This document shows, in pieces, positions 34,368 to 43,835 of a stretch of DNA of 58,853 nt (position 1 is the stretch's first letter; each line of letters begins with the position of its first letter). Origin of the DNA: Muribaculaceae bacterium. Lineage in GTDB: Bacteria; Bacteroidota; Bacteroidia; Bacteroidales; Muribaculaceae. The stretch lies in assembly GCA_023666885.1 (NCBI GenBank), contig JAMPBB010000004.1, forward strand, positions 1 through 58,853, read 5' to 3'. The notes beneath the pieces were generated by a model. The model was not told the origin of the DNA. It did not search any database and was given only the letters and a program-made list of their open reading frames with translations. The position numbers and the translations under genes were made by a program.

Positions 34368-35849
34368 ATGGCTAAAGAACTTAAGAATCTGACAAAGCGA
34401 GCCGATAACTACTCGCAGTGGTACAATGACCTGGTAGTAAAAGCTGATCTGGCCGAGCAGTCGGCCGTACGTGGATGTATGGTAATAAAGCCTTACGGAT
34501 ACGCCATATGGGAAAAAATGCAGCAGACTCTTGACGGCATGTTTAAGGAAACAGGCGTACAGAACGCGTATTTCCCCCTGTTAATCCCCAAGTCATACCT
34601 ATGCCGTGAAGCAGAACACGTAGAAGGCTTTGCCAAGGAATGTGCGGTAGTGACACATTACCGACTGAAAAATGACCCGGACGGCAATGGCGTGGTAGTG
34701 GACCCCGATGCCCGGCTTGAAGAGGAACTGATAGTACGTCCCACATCCGAAACCATAATCTGGAGCACATACAAGAACTGGATACACAGCTACCGTGACC
34801 TGCCCATACTCTGCAATCAGTGGTGCAACGTGATGCGGTGGGAGATGCGTACCCGTATGTTCTTACGTACTGCCGAGTTCCTGTGGCAGGAAGGTCACTG
34901 CGCACATGCCACAGCCGAAGAGTGCGAAGCCCGCACCGTACAGATGATCAACATCTATGCTGCATTTGCTGAAAAGTACATGGCCATGCCGGTAATCAAG
35001 GGCGTGAAGAGTGCCAACGAGCGATTTGCAGGCGCAGTAAATACCTATACTATCGAAGCACTGATGCAGGACGGCAAAGCTCTGCAAAGCGGTACGTCGC
35101 ATAACTTGGGCCAGAATTTTGCCAAAGCTTTTGATGTGACATTCGTAAACAAGGATAACCAGCCCGAATACGTATGGGCCAACTCTTGGGGCGCATCCAC
35201 CCGACTCATGGGAGCGCTCATAATGACCCACTCTGATGACAATGGTCTGGTACTGCCTCCGCACCTTGCACCCATACAGGTAGTGATAGTGCCTATATAC
35301 AAGAATTCCGAACAGCTTGCCGAGATTTCCAAGGCTGTAGAGCCTATAGTGCTCCGCTTGCGCGAAATGGGCATAAGCGTGAAGTACGATGATGCCGAGA
35401 ATCGCCGCCCCGGATTCAAGTTTGCTGATTATGAACTGAAAGGCATTCCCGTAAGGCTTGCCATAGGTGCGCGTGACCTTGAGAACGGTACAGTGGAGGT
35501 GATGCGCCGTGACACTCTTGAAAAGTCAGAACGTGAGCTGTCAGGCATAGAGCTTTATGTGCGTGATCTGCTTGAGGAAATACAAGCCAATATATTTGAC
35601 AAAGCCTTAAAGTATCGTGAATCGATGACTCGCACTGTCGACACCTACGATGAATTCAAGGAAGAGATAGAAAAGGGCGGCTTTATACTCGCCCACTGGG
35701 ACGGCACTCCGGAAACCGAGGAACTCATCAAAAACGAAACCAAGGCCACCATACGCTGCATACCGCTTGAGGGCGACACCACTCCGGGCGTGTGCATGGT
35801 TACAGGAAAGCCATCGGCCCGCCGAGTGATATTTGCACGTAACTATTAA
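34368..35849 (+). CDS. proS: Prolyl-tRNA synthetase (archaeal/eukaryal-type, no editing insert)
   Basis: A 493-residue class II synthetase that charges tRNA-Pro. Motif 2 region: [19 protein letters not shown], preceded by [10 protein letters not shown]. Residues from about 285 ([11 protein letters not shown]) form the anticodon-binding domain. The C-terminal zinc-type extension is reduced and ends RRVIFARNY. The roughly 490-residue form without the large INS editing domain is the type used by Bacteroidetes. It lies in a tight plus-strand run between the OmpA-like and GT2 genes. Confidence 0.95.
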   Translation: MAKELKNLTKRADNYSQWYNDLVVKADLAEQSAVRGCMVIKPYGYAIWEKMQQTLDGMFKETGVQNAYFPLLIPKSYLCREAEHVEGFAKECAVVTHYRLKNDPDGNGVVVDPDARLEEELIVRPTSETIIWSTYKNWIHSYRDLPILCNQWCNVMRWEMRTRMFLRTAEFLWQEGHCAHATAEECEARTVQMINIYAAFAEKYMAMPVIKGVKSANERFAGAVNTYTIEALMQDGKALQSGTSHNLGQNFAKAFDVTFVNKDNQPEYVWANSWGASTRLMGALIMTHSDDNGLVLPPHLAPIQVVIVPIYKNSEQLAEISKAVEPIVLRLREMGISVKYDDAENRRPGFKFADYELKGIPVRLAIGARDLENGTVEVMRRDTLEKSERELSGIELYVRDLLEEIQANIFDKALKYRESMTRTVDTYDEFKEEIEKGGFILAHWDGTPETEELIKNETKATIRCIPLEGDTTPGVCMVTGKPSARRVIFARNY

Positions 35850-35867
35850 TAGTTTGTTTAACAGCTA

Positions 35868-36824
35868 ATGCCATCACACGCCCCGGTTATAGCCATAGTT
35901 GTACCCTGCTACAACGAGGAGCAAGCACTTCCCATAACTGTCCGGCAGCTTAGGGATGTGCTTGACCGCATGGCGTCAGCCGGAAAAGCATCTATAGACA
36001 GTTTCATACTATGCTGTGATGACGGTAGCCGTGACAGCACGTGGCAAGCCATTGAACACCTGCACCTTGATGACAAGAGGGTAAAAGGCATAGCCTTGGC
36101 GCATAACCGTGGGCATCAGAACGCCCTGTTAGCCGGGCTGCTCACGGCAAAAGACCTGTGCGATGCGGCCATATCCATTGATGCGGACCTTCAGGATGAC
36201 CCTGAAGCCATAATAAGAATGGTGGATGAATACCTGAACGGCGCTGAAATAGTGTATGGGGTACGGGCTTCAAGAGTAATAGATACAGCCTTCAAGCGAA
36301 ATACAGCCAGACTGTTCTACCGATTCCAGAAATCCATGGGGTTCGAAACGGTATATGACCATGCTGACTACAGGCTTATGAGCCGGAGAGCTCTTGAACT
36401 GCTGTCAGAATACGGCGAGAGCAATCTGTTTCTGCGAGGCATAATACCGCAGATAGGGCTTAAGACAGCCATAGTGAAATACGACAGACATGAACGTGTG
36501 GCCGGAGAATCAAAATACCCGTTGGCCAAAATGCTAAGTTTCTCCATTGACGGCATAACCTCATTCTCTTCCACACCCATACGCATGATATTCTTCGTGG
36601 GGCTGATTCTTCTCTTGCTTGACATAGTAATGTCCGTGTATGTGTTCATATCATACTTTGGTCATGATGTAATACCCGGGTGGACATCACTTATGCTTTC
36701 CGTATGGTTCCTTGGAAGCTTGATTCTCATGGGGCTGGGCATAGTAGGCGAATACATAGGGAAGATATTTGTAGAGGTGAAACACCGGCCTCGCTATGCC
36801 ATACGTGATTATCTGATAGACTGA
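35868..36824 (+). CDS. GT2 glycosyltransferase, polyprenyl-phosphate sugar synthase type
   Basis: A 318-residue membrane-bound glycosyltransferase of the DPM1/ArnC/GtrB type, which moves a sugar from a nucleotide donor to undecaprenyl phosphate. The N-terminal GT-A domain opens VVPCYNEEQALP, with the nucleotide-binding DDGSRDST near 47-54 and the metal motif DADLQDDPE near 104-112. Two C-terminal transmembrane helices lie near 243-267 and 277-300. The sugar cannot be told from sequence. It is followed 6 bases later by a HU gene. Confidence 0.9.
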   Translation: MPSHAPVIAIVVPCYNEEQALPITVRQLRDVLDRMASAGKASIDSFILCCDDGSRDSTWQAIEHLHLDDKRVKGIALAHNRGHQNALLAGLLTAKDLCDAAISIDADLQDDPEAIIRMVDEYLNGAEIVYGVRASRVIDTAFKRNTARLFYRFQKSMGFETVYDHADYRLMSRRALELLSEYGESNLFLRGIIPQIGLKTAIVKYDRHERVAGESKYPLAKMLSFSIDGITSFSSTPIRMIFFVGLILLLLDIVMSVYVFISYFGHDVIPGWTSLMLSVWFLGSLILMGLGIVGEYIGKIFVEVKHRPRYAIRDYLID

Positions 36825-36830
36825 ACTTTT

Positions 36831-37106
36831 ATGACACAAAAAGAATTATACCGACGTCTGGCTGAAGCTGCCGGATGTGACATCAAGGAGGCAGAGGAGC
36901 TGCTAAGCGCTACGGTGCTATCGCTCAGCGAGCTGTGCGCATCAATGGATGCCGTGGCAGTGCCGGGATTCGGCACATTCATGCCGGTAAAAAAAGAAGA
37001 GTGTGTGACAACCAATGCGCAGACGGGTGAGCGGGTATTGAATCCGCCCGCCATAAAAGTAAAGTTCAATCCGAGCGTACTGCTCCGTAAGCAATTTGAA
37101 GGATGA
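36831..37106 (+). CDS. HU/IHF family DNA-binding protein
   Basis: A 91-residue nucleoid protein of normal HU length. It has the helical dimer region (ELYRRLAEAAGCDIKEAEELLSAT), the strand VPGFGTFMPVKKEE and the DNA-binding arm ERVLNPPAIKVKFNPSV, which fits the HU arm pattern ending in a K-F-x-P-S motif. Its stop overlaps the start of the next gene, a HU-like protein with a membrane tail, so the two are probably made together and may pair. Confidence 0.9.
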   Translation: MTQKELYRRLAEAAGCDIKEAEELLSATVLSLSELCASMDAVAVPGFGTFMPVKKEECVTTNAQTGERVLNPPAIKVKFNPSVLLRKQFEG

Positions 37107-37864
37107 ATGAGAAGATAACGATTCAGCGTTTCGCTGCGCATGTAGCCGGCAGGACAGATATAAGCTTTGATGTCAGCCTCAAATTTATACGTGCACTGTT
37201 CGGCACAGTAGCTGAGGAGCTCCATAAAGGAGAGCCTGTGAGCATCAAAGGTTTGGGCACATTCGCTCTTTCACACGCGCCTGGTAATCCGGTTGACTTC
37301 CAGCCGGCAAAGACATTTTCCGACACGGTGAATGCACCCTTTGCCATGTTTGAGCCGGAAGTCTTGGCCGCTGATGTGACTGATGAAATGATAGGATTAG
37401 AAAAGGCCGAAGAAACTGAAACTACGCCGGCACCCGCTTCTGAGCCGGAAAGAATCCAAGAGCCACCTTGTGTACCCGCCGAGGAGAAAGAACATGAAAC
37501 TGCCCTCCCGACAGACCCTGCTGATACCGATACAGATGATGTTGATGACATACGGCCTGAAGAGGCTAATACGCAAGCCGAGCCTGAAGTGTATCCAATG
37601 CCACCCATCCCTCCGGTGCCTCCTATACCGTCATATCAGCCACAGATACGACAGGACGAGCAGCTGCCACCGCTATTTGTGGGCCAAGAACTCCCTATAA
37701 CCTCCCAAGCCGATACGGAATATCCACAGGAAGATGAAGAGCTGTATGCACCCCCTCAGAAGGAGAGCCGGGCAAGCCGTTTTGCTTACGGACTTATAAT
37801 AGGAGTGGTTTTGGCCTTAGGCCTCATGGCGCTGCTTCTGGTGCTGTATACCGCCTTGTCATAA
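37103..37864 (+). CDS. HU-like domain protein with C-terminal transmembrane helix
   Basis: A 253-residue protein. Residues 1-90 are HU/IHF-like (ISFDVSLKFIRALFGTVAEEL, VSIKGLGTFALSHAPGNPVDF). Residues 95-225 are a long Pro/Glu/Thr-rich linker with a proline cluster (PMPPIPPVPPIP). Residues about 229-251 form one transmembrane helix, leaving only two or three residues beyond it. The DNA-binding domain would therefore stay in the cytoplasm on a flexible tether. Membrane HU proteins of the CCDC81-like group are known in Bacteroidetes, often with a SPOR domain; none is present here. It overlaps the upstream HU gene by four bases. A role tying chromosome to membrane is inferred. Confidence 0.8.
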   Translation: MNEKITIQRFAAHVAGRTDISFDVSLKFIRALFGTVAEELHKGEPVSIKGLGTFALSHAPGNPVDFQPAKTFSDTVNAPFAMFEPEVLAADVTDEMIGLEKAEETETTPAPASEPERIQEPPCVPAEEKEHETALPTDPADTDTDDVDDIRPEEANTQAEPEVYPMPPIPPVPPIPSYQPQIRQDEQLPPLFVGQELPITSQADTEYPQEDEELYAPPQKESRASRFAYGLIIGVVLALGLMALLLVLYTALS

Positions 37865-37940
37865 GCGGTACATTTAACATGATAAACTAATAATAGCTAA
37901 AATTAACATCCATTTCCCGCATATTGGTTGTTATTATAGT

Positions 37941-37948
37941 TAATTTTG
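37941..37948 (+). promoter_or_regulatory. Candidate -7 element of the moxR-bat operon
   Basis: TAATTTTG fits TAnnTTTG in the 173-base gap before moxR. No TTTG is at the normal -33 distance, although TTGG and GTTG occur nearer. The leader would be about 80 bases. Confidence 0.35.
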
Positions 37949-38037
37949 TAGGCACCGAAAAGGGATGCATCACTATGCCGTCACTTTTCTGAAATTTTTG
38001 AATATCAATAAACAGTAACAGTCATCATAGATTCATT

Positions 38038-39033
38038 ATGAACGAACCCGTTAATATTCGCGAGCTGAATGATTTGGTAGCGAGTAAGAGTAACTTTGTA
38101 AATCTTGTGACCAGCGGAATGGGACAAGCCATCGTTGGGCAGAAGCATCTTGTAGATTCCCTTCTGATAGCTCTTCTTGCCAATGGCCATGTACTCCTTG
38201 AAGGCGTGCCCGGTTTGGCCAAGACCCTTGCTATAAAGACACTCGCAGAAGTTATCGATGCAAAATACAGCCGTATACAGTTTACACCTGACCTTCTTCC
38301 GGCCGACGTCATAGGTACCATGATGTACAGCGTTCAGAAAGAGCAATTCCAGATAAAGCGCGGCCCCATATTTGCCAACTTCGTGCTGGCCGATGAAATA
38401 AACCGTGCCCCGGCCAAGGTACAGAGCGCACTGCTTGAGGCCATGCAGGAACGTCAGGTTACAATAGGCGAGTCCACATTCAAACTTGACAGTCCTTTCC
38501 TTGTAATGGCCACACAGAACCCCATAGAACAGGAAGGTACATATCCGCTGCCCGAAGCGCAGGTGGACCGCTTCCTTCTGAAGGTAGTCATAGGCTATCC
38601 TACCAAGGATGATGAAAAGCTCATAATACGTCAGAACATATCGCCCGTAAAGCGTGAGATAACTCCCCTTCTGCGTCCGGAAGAAATTATTGATGCACAG
38701 AAAGTAGTAGAACGGATATATCTTGATGAAAAGATAGAAAGGTACATAGTGGACATAGTGTTTGCCACCCGCTATCCGTCAGATTACGGGCTGAAAGACC
38801 TTGAAGGCATCATTTCATTCGGTGCATCGCCCCGTGCATCCATAGGCTTGGCCCGTGCCGCACGTGCATACGCATTCCTGCGTCAGCGTGGTTATGTGAT
38901 TCCGGAGGACATCCGTGCCGTAAGCCATGATGTGCTCCGCCACCGTATAGGATTGTCATATGAGGCCGAAGCCAACAACATCACGGCCGATGAGATAATA
39001 TCAGAAATACTTGACAAGGTAGAGGTGCCTTGA
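38038..39033 (+). CDS. MoxR family AAA+ ATPase of the bat operon
   Basis: A 331-residue cytoplasmic ATPase thought to act as a chaperone for VWA-domain partners. Walker A is the MoxR form GVPGLAKT (about 60-67), Walker B is VLADEINRAPAKVQSALLEAM (about 118-138), and sensor I is MATQNPIEQEGTYPLPEAQVDRF. It is the first gene of an eight-gene run: moxR, DUF58, a membrane protein and batA-batE. Bat operons were first linked to aerotolerance in Bacteroides fragilis; the molecular target is not defined. Confidence 0.95.
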   Translation: MNEPVNIRELNDLVASKSNFVNLVTSGMGQAIVGQKHLVDSLLIALLANGHVLLEGVPGLAKTLAIKTLAEVIDAKYSRIQFTPDLLPADVIGTMMYSVQKEQFQIKRGPIFANFVLADEINRAPAKVQSALLEAMQERQVTIGESTFKLDSPFLVMATQNPIEQEGTYPLPEAQVDRFLLKVVIGYPTKDDEKLIIRQNISPVKREITPLLRPEEIIDAQKVVERIYLDEKIERYIVDIVFATRYPSDYGLKDLEGIISFGASPRASIGLARAARAYAFLRQRGYVIPEDIRAVSHDVLRHRIGLSYEAEANNITADEIISEILDKVEVP

Positions 39034-39076
39034 GCATACTTTCACTCAAGTCCTGAACAAACCCTAAAGGCGGAAT

Positions 39077-39952
39077 ATGGAAGCAAGTGAACTTCTCAAG
39101 AAAGTACGTAAGATAGAGATTAAGACAAGAGGTCTGTCCCAGAATATATTTGCCGGTGAATACCATACGGCATTCAAGGGTCGCGGCATGACATTCTCTG
39201 AAGTCAGGGAATACCAGTACGGCGATGATATACGTGATATAGACTGGAACGTGACCGCACGCCAGAATCATCCTTACGTTAAAGTATATGAGGAGGAACG
39301 CGAACTGACTGTTATGCTGCTTGTGGACGTGTCACGAAGCCGTCTGTTCGGTGCTGAAGGCGAGGAGAAGCGGGAAATGATAGCCGAAGTGGCTGCCACC
39401 ATAGCCTTCTCAGCTATTCAGAACAATGATAAGATAGGTGTGATATTCTTTTCTGACAAGATAGAAAAATTCATCCCGCCAAAGAAAGGAAGGAAGCACA
39501 TCCTATTCATTATCAGCCAGCTGCTTGACTTCACTCCCGAAAATACCGGTACTGATATATCGAACGTGCTGAAATACTTCACTGATGCGCTGAAAAAGCG
39601 GTGTACCACATTCCTGATATCTGACTTTATCGATGAGAAGGACTACTATAAGTCAATGTCCATAGCATCAAACAAGCATGATGTCATAGCTATCCAGATA
39701 TATGACAAGCGTGACAGCCAGCTTCCGCCGGTAGGACTGATGAAGGTGGCCGATCTTGAAACCGGCCGTGAGCTATGGTTTGACACTTCATCAAAAAGCG
39801 TACGCAAGGCATACAGCAAATGGTGGTATGACCGGCAGCAGCGCATGAACGAAACACTGATGCGCTGCAAAGTGGATGTGGCATCCATTACTACAGATGA
39901 GGACTATGTCAGGGCGCTCATGTCACTTTTCCAAAAAAGAGGAGTAAGATGA
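39077..39952 (+). CDS. DUF58 domain protein of the bat operon
   Basis: A 291-residue soluble protein. The DUF58 signature RGMTFSEVREYQYGDDIRDIDWNVTAR lies at about residues 36-62, followed by a VWA-like fold (LTVMLLVDVSRS, GVIFFSDKIEKFIPP, FLISDFID). It normally lies between moxR and the VWA genes and is thought to work with the MoxR ATPase. It overlaps the next gene by four bases. The start follows a 43-base gap after moxR. Confidence 0.92.
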   Translation: MEASELLKKVRKIEIKTRGLSQNIFAGEYHTAFKGRGMTFSEVREYQYGDDIRDIDWNVTARQNHPYVKVYEEERELTVMLLVDVSRSRLFGAEGEEKREMIAEVAATIAFSAIQNNDKIGVIFFSDKIEKFIPPKKGRKHILFIISQLLDFTPENTGTDISNVLKYFTDALKKRCTTFLISDFIDEKDYYKSMSIASNKHDVIAIQIYDKRDSQLPPVGLMKVADLETGRELWFDTSSKSVRKAYSKWWYDRQQRMNETLMRCKVDVASITTDEDYVRALMSLFQKRGVR

Positions 39953-40944
39953 AACTGAAATCCAACCATATATTATGCATTGCTCTGCTGATGCTGTCGT
40001 TTGTGGTATTCATGCCTGTCATGGCATCCAAATATACCGTAAAGGCCCGGCTTGACTCCACATACTTGCTCATGGGCAAGCAGACGGCGGTACACCTCGA
40101 GATTATAGGTGAACTTGATGGGTCAGGCCGGTTGCTGGCCAATGACTCGATGTGGTGTGATGTAGAGCTCGTAGGCATGACTGAGCCTGAAATCAAGGAT
40201 CTTGGCAACGGACGTAAGGAGCTTACCCGCGACATGATTATACAAGCCTTCGATTCCGGGCTTTATACCCTGCCGCCACTCATATATATACAAGGCGCTG
40301 ACAGCATGGAGGCCAACAAGCTTGTACTTAAGGTGCTCCCCGTAAACGTGGATACCATGCTTACGGTACATGATTATGCCGATGTGGCATCAGCCGGCTC
40401 TAAGTTCTTTGATTTCATGCCTGACTGGGTTACCGATTACGGACTGTGGATATTGCTTGCGCTGATAGTTATAGGCTTGTCAGTATTTGTATACCTCAAA
40501 TGGCTCCGCAAGGGCAAGATACCTCTCATTCCTGTCAAGAAACCCATACCGCCGTACCAGATGGCTATGCAGGAATTACAGACCCTGCAGTCGCTTCAGC
40601 TTTGTGAACGTGGCGAGGAAAAAGAATTCTATACACGCCTCACCGAGATTCTACGTAAGTATCTTGACGGACGGTTTGGCATTAACGCCATGGAAATGAC
40701 CTCGACAGAGATACGCAAGGCCATACGTCATAACGAAACCACTCGCATGTCAGAGAGTCTGATGGCAAACGTTCTGGAAACGGCTGACTTTGTAAAATTC
40801 GCCAAAGTACGGCCACTACCTGATGACAATATATCGGCATTCAATTCAGCCGTAAAATTTATTGAAGACACTAAGCCGGCACCCACTGAGGACGAGGACA
40901 AAGCTAAAGACGCCAAGGAAGGTGAACCGAACAACAAAAAATAA
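39949..40944 (+). CDS. Bat operon membrane protein with exported N-terminal domain
   Basis: A 331-residue protein with a signal peptide (about 1-26, ending VMA) and an exported beta-rich domain (26-150). One transmembrane helix lies at about 164-186 (YGLWILLALIVIGLSVFVYL). A cytoplasmic helical tail follows, with EKEFYTRLTEILRKYLDGRFGINAMEMTSTEI. The tail resembles the C-terminal helices of BatD and DUF4381-type proteins, so it looks like a short BatD-like component. It overlaps the DUF58 gene by four bases and directly precedes batA. Confidence 0.8.
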   Translation: MKLKSNHILCIALLMLSFVVFMPVMASKYTVKARLDSTYLLMGKQTAVHLEIIGELDGSGRLLANDSMWCDVELVGMTEPEIKDLGNGRKELTRDMIIQAFDSGLYTLPPLIYIQGADSMEANKLVLKVLPVNVDTMLTVHDYADVASAGSKFFDFMPDWVTDYGLWILLALIVIGLSVFVYLKWLRKGKIPLIPVKKPIPPYQMAMQELQTLQSLQLCERGEEKEFYTRLTEILRKYLDGRFGINAMEMTSTEIRKAIRHNETTRMSESLMANVLETADFVKFAKVRPLPDDNISAFNSAVKFIEDTKPAPTEDEDKAKDAKEGEPNNKK

Positions 40945-40950
40945 GTGAAT

Positions 40951-41934
40951 ATGCTTTTTGCGCATCCGAAATATCTATGGCTACTCCTTATAATACTGCC
41001 CTATATAGGGTGGTACATATGGAGGCACCGCAGTGAACACGCATCTATCGGTATTTCCACACTTGCCCCACTGCTTAAGCGTACCTCATATAAGGTATGG
41101 CTGATGCACGGCATGTTTGTGCTCAGATGCATGCTCATAACCTGTCTGATTATAATTTTGGCTCGCCCGCAGACTCATGACAGCTGGAGTTCATCGCGTA
41201 CCGAGGGTACCGACATAGTCATAGCCATGGACATATCCACAAGTATGCTTGCCCGCGACTTCAAACCTGACCGTTTTGAAGCTGCAAAAGAGATAGCCGC
41301 AAAGTTTGTATCCGGACGCGAGAATGACAATATGGGGCTTGTAATATTTGCCGGCGAAAGCTTCACAGCCGTACCTATGACTACTGACCGCGGCCTGCTC
41401 GCCAACTATATAAGCGACATGCGCATGGGTATGTTACAGGACGGTACCGCTATAGGCGACGGACTTGCCACAGCCATTAACCGCATAAAGGAAGGCAAAG
41501 CCAAGTCAAAGAGTATAATCCTGCTTACTGACGGCTCTAACAATACCGGCAATGTGGCACCTCTTACGGCTGCCGAGATAGCTAAGAAACTTGGCATAAA
41601 GGTATACACTATAGGTATAGGCACCAACGGCAATGCGCCCTATCCTGCCGAGAATGAATTCGGGCGTATAACGTTTGTGAATATGCCGGTGGTCATTGAT
41701 GAGGCCACGCTGCAAAACATAGCAGCCACAACCGGAGGAAAATATTTCCGTGCTACGGGTAACGCCGTGCTCAGTCAGATATTCAAAGAAATCGACTCGC
41801 TGGAAAAGTCGGAAATAGATGTCAGAAACTTTACTCACACTGAGGACAACTATCTACCGTGGGCATTCCTGGCTCTGCTGTTACTGGCACTGGAGTTGGT
41901 GGCACGAAACACTATACTACGTACCATTCCTTAA
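40951..41934 (+). CDS. batA: VWA domain membrane protein BatA
   Basis: A 327-residue membrane protein with N-terminal helices (WLLLIILPYIGWYIW and a second near 50-68), a periplasmic or cytoplasmic VWA domain, and a C-terminal helix (LPWAFLALLLLALELV). The metal-site motif DxSxS is in AMDISTSMLA, with TDGSNNTGN later. A GTG at 40945, right after the upstream stop, is an alternative start adding two codons. It is followed by the paralogous batB. The two VWA proteins are expected to form a complex with BatC, BatD and BatE. Confidence 0.92.
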   Translation: MLFAHPKYLWLLLIILPYIGWYIWRHRSEHASIGISTLAPLLKRTSYKVWLMHGMFVLRCMLITCLIIILARPQTHDSWSSSRTEGTDIVIAMDISTSMLARDFKPDRFEAAKEIAAKFVSGRENDNMGLVIFAGESFTAVPMTTDRGLLANYISDMRMGMLQDGTAIGDGLATAINRIKEGKAKSKSIILLTDGSNNTGNVAPLTAAEIAKKLGIKVYTIGIGTNGNAPYPAENEFGRITFVNMPVVIDEATLQNIAATTGGKYFRATGNAVLSQIFKEIDSLEKSEIDVRNFTHTEDNYLPWAFLALLLLALELVARNTILRTIP

Positions 41935-41947
41935 AAACGAATATACG

Positions 41948-43000
41948 ATGGTAAGATTTGCAAATCCACATCTACTATATCTGCTTCTTCTCATACCGGC
42001 ATTAATAGGCCTGTATGTGTTGGCTGTGTACAGCCGGAAAAAGAAGCTTGAGAAGTTCGGGCACTACAAAGTGATATCGCGTCTGATGCCTGATGCATCG
42101 AAGTATATGCCCTCGGTAAAAATGGTTATTGAACTGTTGGCTTTAGGACTGATCGTAGTGGCGTTAGCACGTCCATACTCCCCTGCTCCGCTTACGGCCA
42201 ACGCCTCTGAGGATACTACGGAAGGCATTGAAGTGATGATTTGTTTTGATGTGTCGAACTCCATGCTGGCATCATCTACCGATGATCCGCGCGGGGTAAG
42301 CCGCATGCAGCGTGCCAAATTCATTCTTGAAAAGATAATTGACAAGATGCGCAATGATAAGGTAGGACTGATAGTATTTGCGGGCGACTCCTATACACAG
42401 CTTCCTATTACTTCTGACTACATATCGGCCAAAATGTTCCTTAACAGTATCGATACCGGGATGGTACCCACACAAGGCACCGCCATAGGCGCGGCTATTG
42501 ACATGGCCATAAATTCGTTCACGCCTGAAAGCGAGTTTCAGAAGGCCATTGTTCTCATAACCGACGCGGAGAATTTTGAGGACAATCCTATCGAGGCTGC
42601 CAAACGTGCTGCCGAAAGCGGAATACAGATAGACGTTATAGGCGTAGGTACTGCTGCCGGTACTCCCATACCGGTAAATATAACCGGCTCCGAATTCATG
42701 AAGGATGAAACCGGACAAGATATAACGACAGCGCTTGATGAAAAGATGGCTGAGGAAATAGCCAAGGCCGGCAAGGGTATCTATATACAAGGTGGCTCAA
42801 GTTCCGCCGTATCAGAACTCACCGATCAGCTTTCCACCCTTGCCAAAAAAGAATATAAGCGCAGTTCATCGCCTAATCCGGCAAGTGAATTGTTTCCTAT
42901 TGCTATTTCATTGGCGCTTATTCTCCTGCTTATAGATATGCTTCTGCCTTACAGTAAGATTGAGCTTCTTAGAAAGTTTACTTTCTTCACAAAGAAATAA
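41948..43000 (+). CDS. batB: VWA domain membrane protein BatB
   Basis: A 350-residue paralogue of BatA. The true start is the ATG at 41948, giving MVRFANPHLLYLLLLIPALI, a typical opening; an in-frame ATG at 41819 would read antisense-like sequence inside batA and is rejected. The metal motif is CFDVSNSMLAS, followed by LIVFAGDSYTQLP and LITDAENFEDN. A C-terminal helix (PIAISLALILLLIDMLLP) closes it. It lies 13 bases after batA and 6 before batC. Confidence 0.93.
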   Translation: MVRFANPHLLYLLLLIPALIGLYVLAVYSRKKKLEKFGHYKVISRLMPDASKYMPSVKMVIELLALGLIVVALARPYSPAPLTANASEDTTEGIEVMICFDVSNSMLASSTDDPRGVSRMQRAKFILEKIIDKMRNDKVGLIVFAGDSYTQLPITSDYISAKMFLNSIDTGMVPTQGTAIGAAIDMAINSFTPESEFQKAIVLITDAENFEDNPIEAAKRAAESGIQIDVIGVGTAAGTPIPVNITGSEFMKDETGQDITTALDEKMAEEIAKAGKGIYIQGGSSSAVSELTDQLSTLAKKEYKRSSSPNPASELFPIAISLALILLLIDMLLPYSKIELLRKFTFFTKK

Positions 43001-43006
43001 TATACT

Positions 43007-43813
43007 ATGCGCACTATAATACTATTCATAATATCAATAATATGTTCGTTCATCCCGCCAGCAGCATCTGCGGCTGATGGGAACAATGAAGTCCGCACTA
43101 CCAAACAGGAGCGCAACCTCATTAACGAAGGCAACAAGCTTTACGGCCAGAAGCGCTTTTCAGAGGCGGAAGTCCTATACCGGAAGGCTCTTGCCGCGAG
43201 CCCGCTATCGGAAACGGCTGCATACAATCTGGCCACTACCCTTATACGGCAGTCAGGCTCTGCGGATCCTAACAACGGAAACAATCCGGTGCAGGAAGCC
43301 ATGACCCTGTTACAGCAGATAGCCGAGAACGGCAAGGATGCATCGCTTGCCGAACGATCCTTCTATAACCTTGGCAATCTTGCTTTCAATGCCAACCAGT
43401 ATGAGCAAAGCATAGAGATGTACAAGGGTGCCCTGCGTAAGAATCCTGACAATGACAAAGCCCGTGAGAATCTCCGTCTGGCTCAAAAGAAGCTTCAGGA
43501 GCAGAAGAACAATCAAAATCAGCAGAACCAGAATCAGCAGCAGAATCAGGATCAAGACAAGCAGGATCAGAACAAGAATCAGGACAAACAGGATCAGAAT
43601 AAAGATCAGAACCAGGATAAACAGCAGCAGAAACAGGATGAAAAGAAGCAGGATCAGCAGCCGCCTCAGCAACAATCGGGCATAAGCGACGCCAATGCTG
43701 AAAAGATTCTGAAAGCTATGGAAAATGAGGAGGCGGCTACCCGTAAGCGTGTGGAAGCACAGCGCAAGAAAGGTGCCAACCCGTCACGACGTCAGCCCAT
43801 CAAGCCCTGGTAA
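43007..43813 (+). CDS. batC: TPR protein BatC with Gln/Asp/Lys-rich tail
   Basis: A 268-residue exported TPR protein. The signal peptide covers about 1-22 (ending ASA). TPR-like repeats follow (NEGNKLYGQKRFSEAEVLYRKAL; SFYNLGNLAFNANQYEQSIEMYKGAL). The region at about 164-225 is an extreme low-complexity stretch of Gln, Asn, Asp and Lys, encoded by short CAG/AAT/GAT/AAG units. The tail is basic. It is fifth in the moxR-bat run. TPR domains here probably scaffold the VWA partners. Confidence 0.9.
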   Translation: MRTIILFIISIICSFIPPAASAADGNNEVRTTKQERNLINEGNKLYGQKRFSEAEVLYRKALAASPLSETAAYNLATTLIRQSGSADPNNGNNPVQEAMTLLQQIAENGKDASLAERSFYNLGNLAFNANQYEQSIEMYKGALRKNPDNDKARENLRLAQKKLQEQKNNQNQQNQNQQQNQDQDKQDQNKNQDKQDQNKDQNQDKQQQKQDEKKQDQQPPQQQSGISDANAEKILKAMENEEAATRKRVEAQRKKGANPSRRQPIKPW

Positions 43814-43835
43814 AAACATCTCCGTTCAACTTATT

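Noticed and set aside
37950-38035. Hairpin or riboswitch-like leader before moxR
   Set aside because: GAAAAG and CTTTTC can pair, but the inner stem is broken by mismatches and no known riboswitch pattern is visible.
41819-41947. Upstream start for batB, and likewise 43725 for batD
   Set aside because: Both extensions run inside the preceding gene in another frame and give non-family sequence, while the later ATGs open typical membrane or signal segments.
43495-43680. Tandem repeat or CRISPR-like array
   Set aside because: The periodicity comes from Gln/Asp/Lys/Asn codons inside the batC frame, with no spacers and no fixed repeat length.
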